Assembly (NCBI GenBank): GCA_041481485.1
Contig: JBGPBY010000126.1
Span: 1-15,578 of the forward strand
DNA: 15,578 nt
From: JBGPBY01 sp041481485
GTDB lineage: Bacteria > Acidobacteriota > Terriglobia > 20CM-2-55-15
Direction of reading: 5' to 3'
Shown: positions 14,640-15,578 of the stretch, piece after piece
How the letters are laid out: each line of letters begins with the position of its first letter
Numbering within the stretch: the first letter of the stretch is position 1
Notes under the pieces: generated by a model
Databases searched by the model: none
The model's input: only the letters and a program-made list of their open reading frames with translations
Told to the model about the DNA's origin: nothing
Position numbers and translations under genes: made by a program

Positions 14640-15566
14640 TTATTGTGTCGAAGGTATTGCCCGCGCCTCCACAAAAGCCGCTGTCTTGCCAAATTCGCTG
14701 ACGATTGCGGAAATCAGGCCGTGAATGGCAGGACCGAAGTAGCGTCCGTTTTTCCAGGCGAGGCCAATTTCGCGGCTCAAGTGCAATCCTTTCACGTGGA
14801 TTTCCTTCAATTCGCCGGATTTGAGAGCGCTTTCAACAGTCAGAAAAGGCAGGAACGAGATTCCCACGCCGGCTTCTGCCAGCTTTCGCATCGCCTCCGG
14901 ACTTCTCATGGTCATGACAACACGTGGAGAGACTCCGGCTTCGGCAAATTTTTCATCGACAATCCGGCGGGACACGGAGTTCTCATCAAACAGAATGAGA
15001 CGCTCGTGGGCGATTTGCTCCAGTGTCACAATTTTCTTCTTCGTGAAAGCGTGCGACGATCCGGCAACCAGTATCAGCTTGTCGCGAAACAGAGAAATTG
15101 TGGTGAGCCTGGGATTTTCGATCGGCATCGTAATAAGCGCAAACTCCGACCGGTTGGCCAGCAGGTCTTCCGCCAGATCACGAGAAGGTGCAACCTGGAC
15201 AGACAACTCCACATCGGGATGTTTCGACAGATAGGCACGAAGAATCTCTGGCAGAAGATAAATCACCGCCGTGTCGATGGCGCCAAACTGGAAACCCTGT
15301 CCTGAGAGAGCTTCCCGCTTGCTCAATCGGTCGCCGGCTTCTTCGGCAAGGTCCTGAATCTGGCGCGCATAATTCACGAGGGTTCGGCCTTCAAGAGTCA
15401 GTTCCGGCCGTCCGGCCCGGTTGAACAGTTTTACTCCCAGTTCCGTCTCCAGCTGGGCAATGCCGCTGCTGATCGTCGGTTGCGTCACATACATTTGTGC
15501 GGCGGCACGCGTGAAACTGCCCGCTTGAGCAACCGCCAATAAATAGCGAAGGTGTTGCAGATTCAT
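14640..15566 (-). CDS. LysR-type transcriptional regulator
   Basis: A 308-residue regulator. The N-terminal winged helix-turn-helix (about 1-60) is canonical: LRYLLAVAQAGSFTRAAAQMYVTQPTISSGIAQLETELGVKLFNR, with the recognition helix around 28-42. A linker helix (about 62-88) leads to a periplasmic-binding-protein-like effector domain (about 92-295) in two lobes. LysR proteins usually control a divergent neighbour and respond to a small metabolite. Here the upstream side is cut by the window edge 12 nt from the ATG, so the target is probably outside to the right. Those 12 bases show no good ribosome site. The gene ends 17 nt from the convergent VOC gene, with no clear terminator hairpin between them. 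The stop TAA and complete frame are seen; the effector is unknown. Confidence 0.95.
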   Translation of the reverse strand: MNLQHLRYLLAVAQAGSFTRAAAQMYVTQPTISSGIAQLETELGVKLFNRAGRPELTLEGRTLVNYARQIQDLAEEAGDRLSKREALSGQGFQFGAIDTAVIYLLPEILRAYLSKHPDVELSVQVAPSRDLAEDLLANRSEFALITMPIENPRLTTISLFRDKLILVAGSSHAFTKKKIVTLEQIAHERLILFDENSVSRRIVDEKFAEAGVSPRVVMTMRSPEAMRKLAEAGVGISFLPFLTVESALKSGELKEIHVKGLHLSREIGLAWKNGRYFGPAIHGLISAIVSEFGKTAAFVEARAIPSTQ

Positions 15567-15578
15567 AAGGGTGAAGAC

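Noticed and set aside
1..15578. Phage, CRISPR, toxin-antitoxin or defence island
   Set aside because: No spaced direct-repeat array, integrase, Cas, toxin-antitoxin pair or nuclease gene is visible. All well-supported genes are metabolic, assembly, transport or regulatory.

Overview
The window reads as ordinary chromosome of a free-living, aerobic, moderately GC-rich Gram-negative bacterium. The mix of genes fits Acidobacteriota best: a cytochrome-oxidase assembly operon headed by a cupredoxin lipoprotein, an M28 peptidase with PA and PDZ regions, a PD40 propeller protein, a giant FAD/Fe-S oxidase, and palindromic intergenic repeats. This assignment is an inference from family content and no marker gene is present. 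Thirteen protein genes are supported, eleven of them in two minus-strand operons plus one single gene. No rRNA, tRNA, CRISPR array or recognisable transposase gene was found.

Positions 1-414 carry no confident gene. They hold an elaborate inverted repeat (130-351) whose arms are each built from three small hairpins, plus a decayed tandem copy of its outer part (about 361-392).

Positions 415-5751 (minus strand) form a tightly packed seven-gene operon for maturation of a haem-copper oxidase. In transcription order it encodes a type-1 copper lipoprotein, CtaA (haem A synthase), CtaB (haem O synthase), an ABC ATPase, its ABC-2 permease, a Sco1/SenC copper chaperone and a DUF420 membrane protein. 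Gaps are 2-8 nt or the genes overlap. The oxidase structural subunits are not here. The set covers haem O/A synthesis (CtaB, then CtaA) and copper delivery (Sco1, perhaps the cupredoxin). The role of the ABC transporter in that scheme is not established.

Positions 5822-6922 (minus) encode a stand-alone aldo/keto reductase. Between it and the next operon lies a second inverted pair of REP-like hairpins (6962-7054).

Positions 7078-14121 (minus) form a four-gene operon: a winged-helix protein of the YcaQ/AlkZ (HTH_42) family, an exported M28 zinc aminopeptidase, an exported beta-propeller protein and a 947-residue FAD plus Fe-S oxidoreductase of the YdiJ/D-2-hydroxyacid dehydrogenase type. Gene junctions are a 14-nt overlap and gaps of 2 and 3 nt.

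On the right, a small VOC (glyoxalase-fold) gene at 14239-14622 is the only plus-strand gene. It converges on a LysR-type regulator at 14640-15566, whose promoter lies beyond the window edge.

The items most worth following up are the two nested inverted repeats that sit just 3' of both operons, the ABC transporter inside the oxidase-assembly operon, the YcaQ-like protein that seems to have lost the catalytic QxQ motif, and -10-like boxes placed so close to two start codons that leaderless transcripts are likely.
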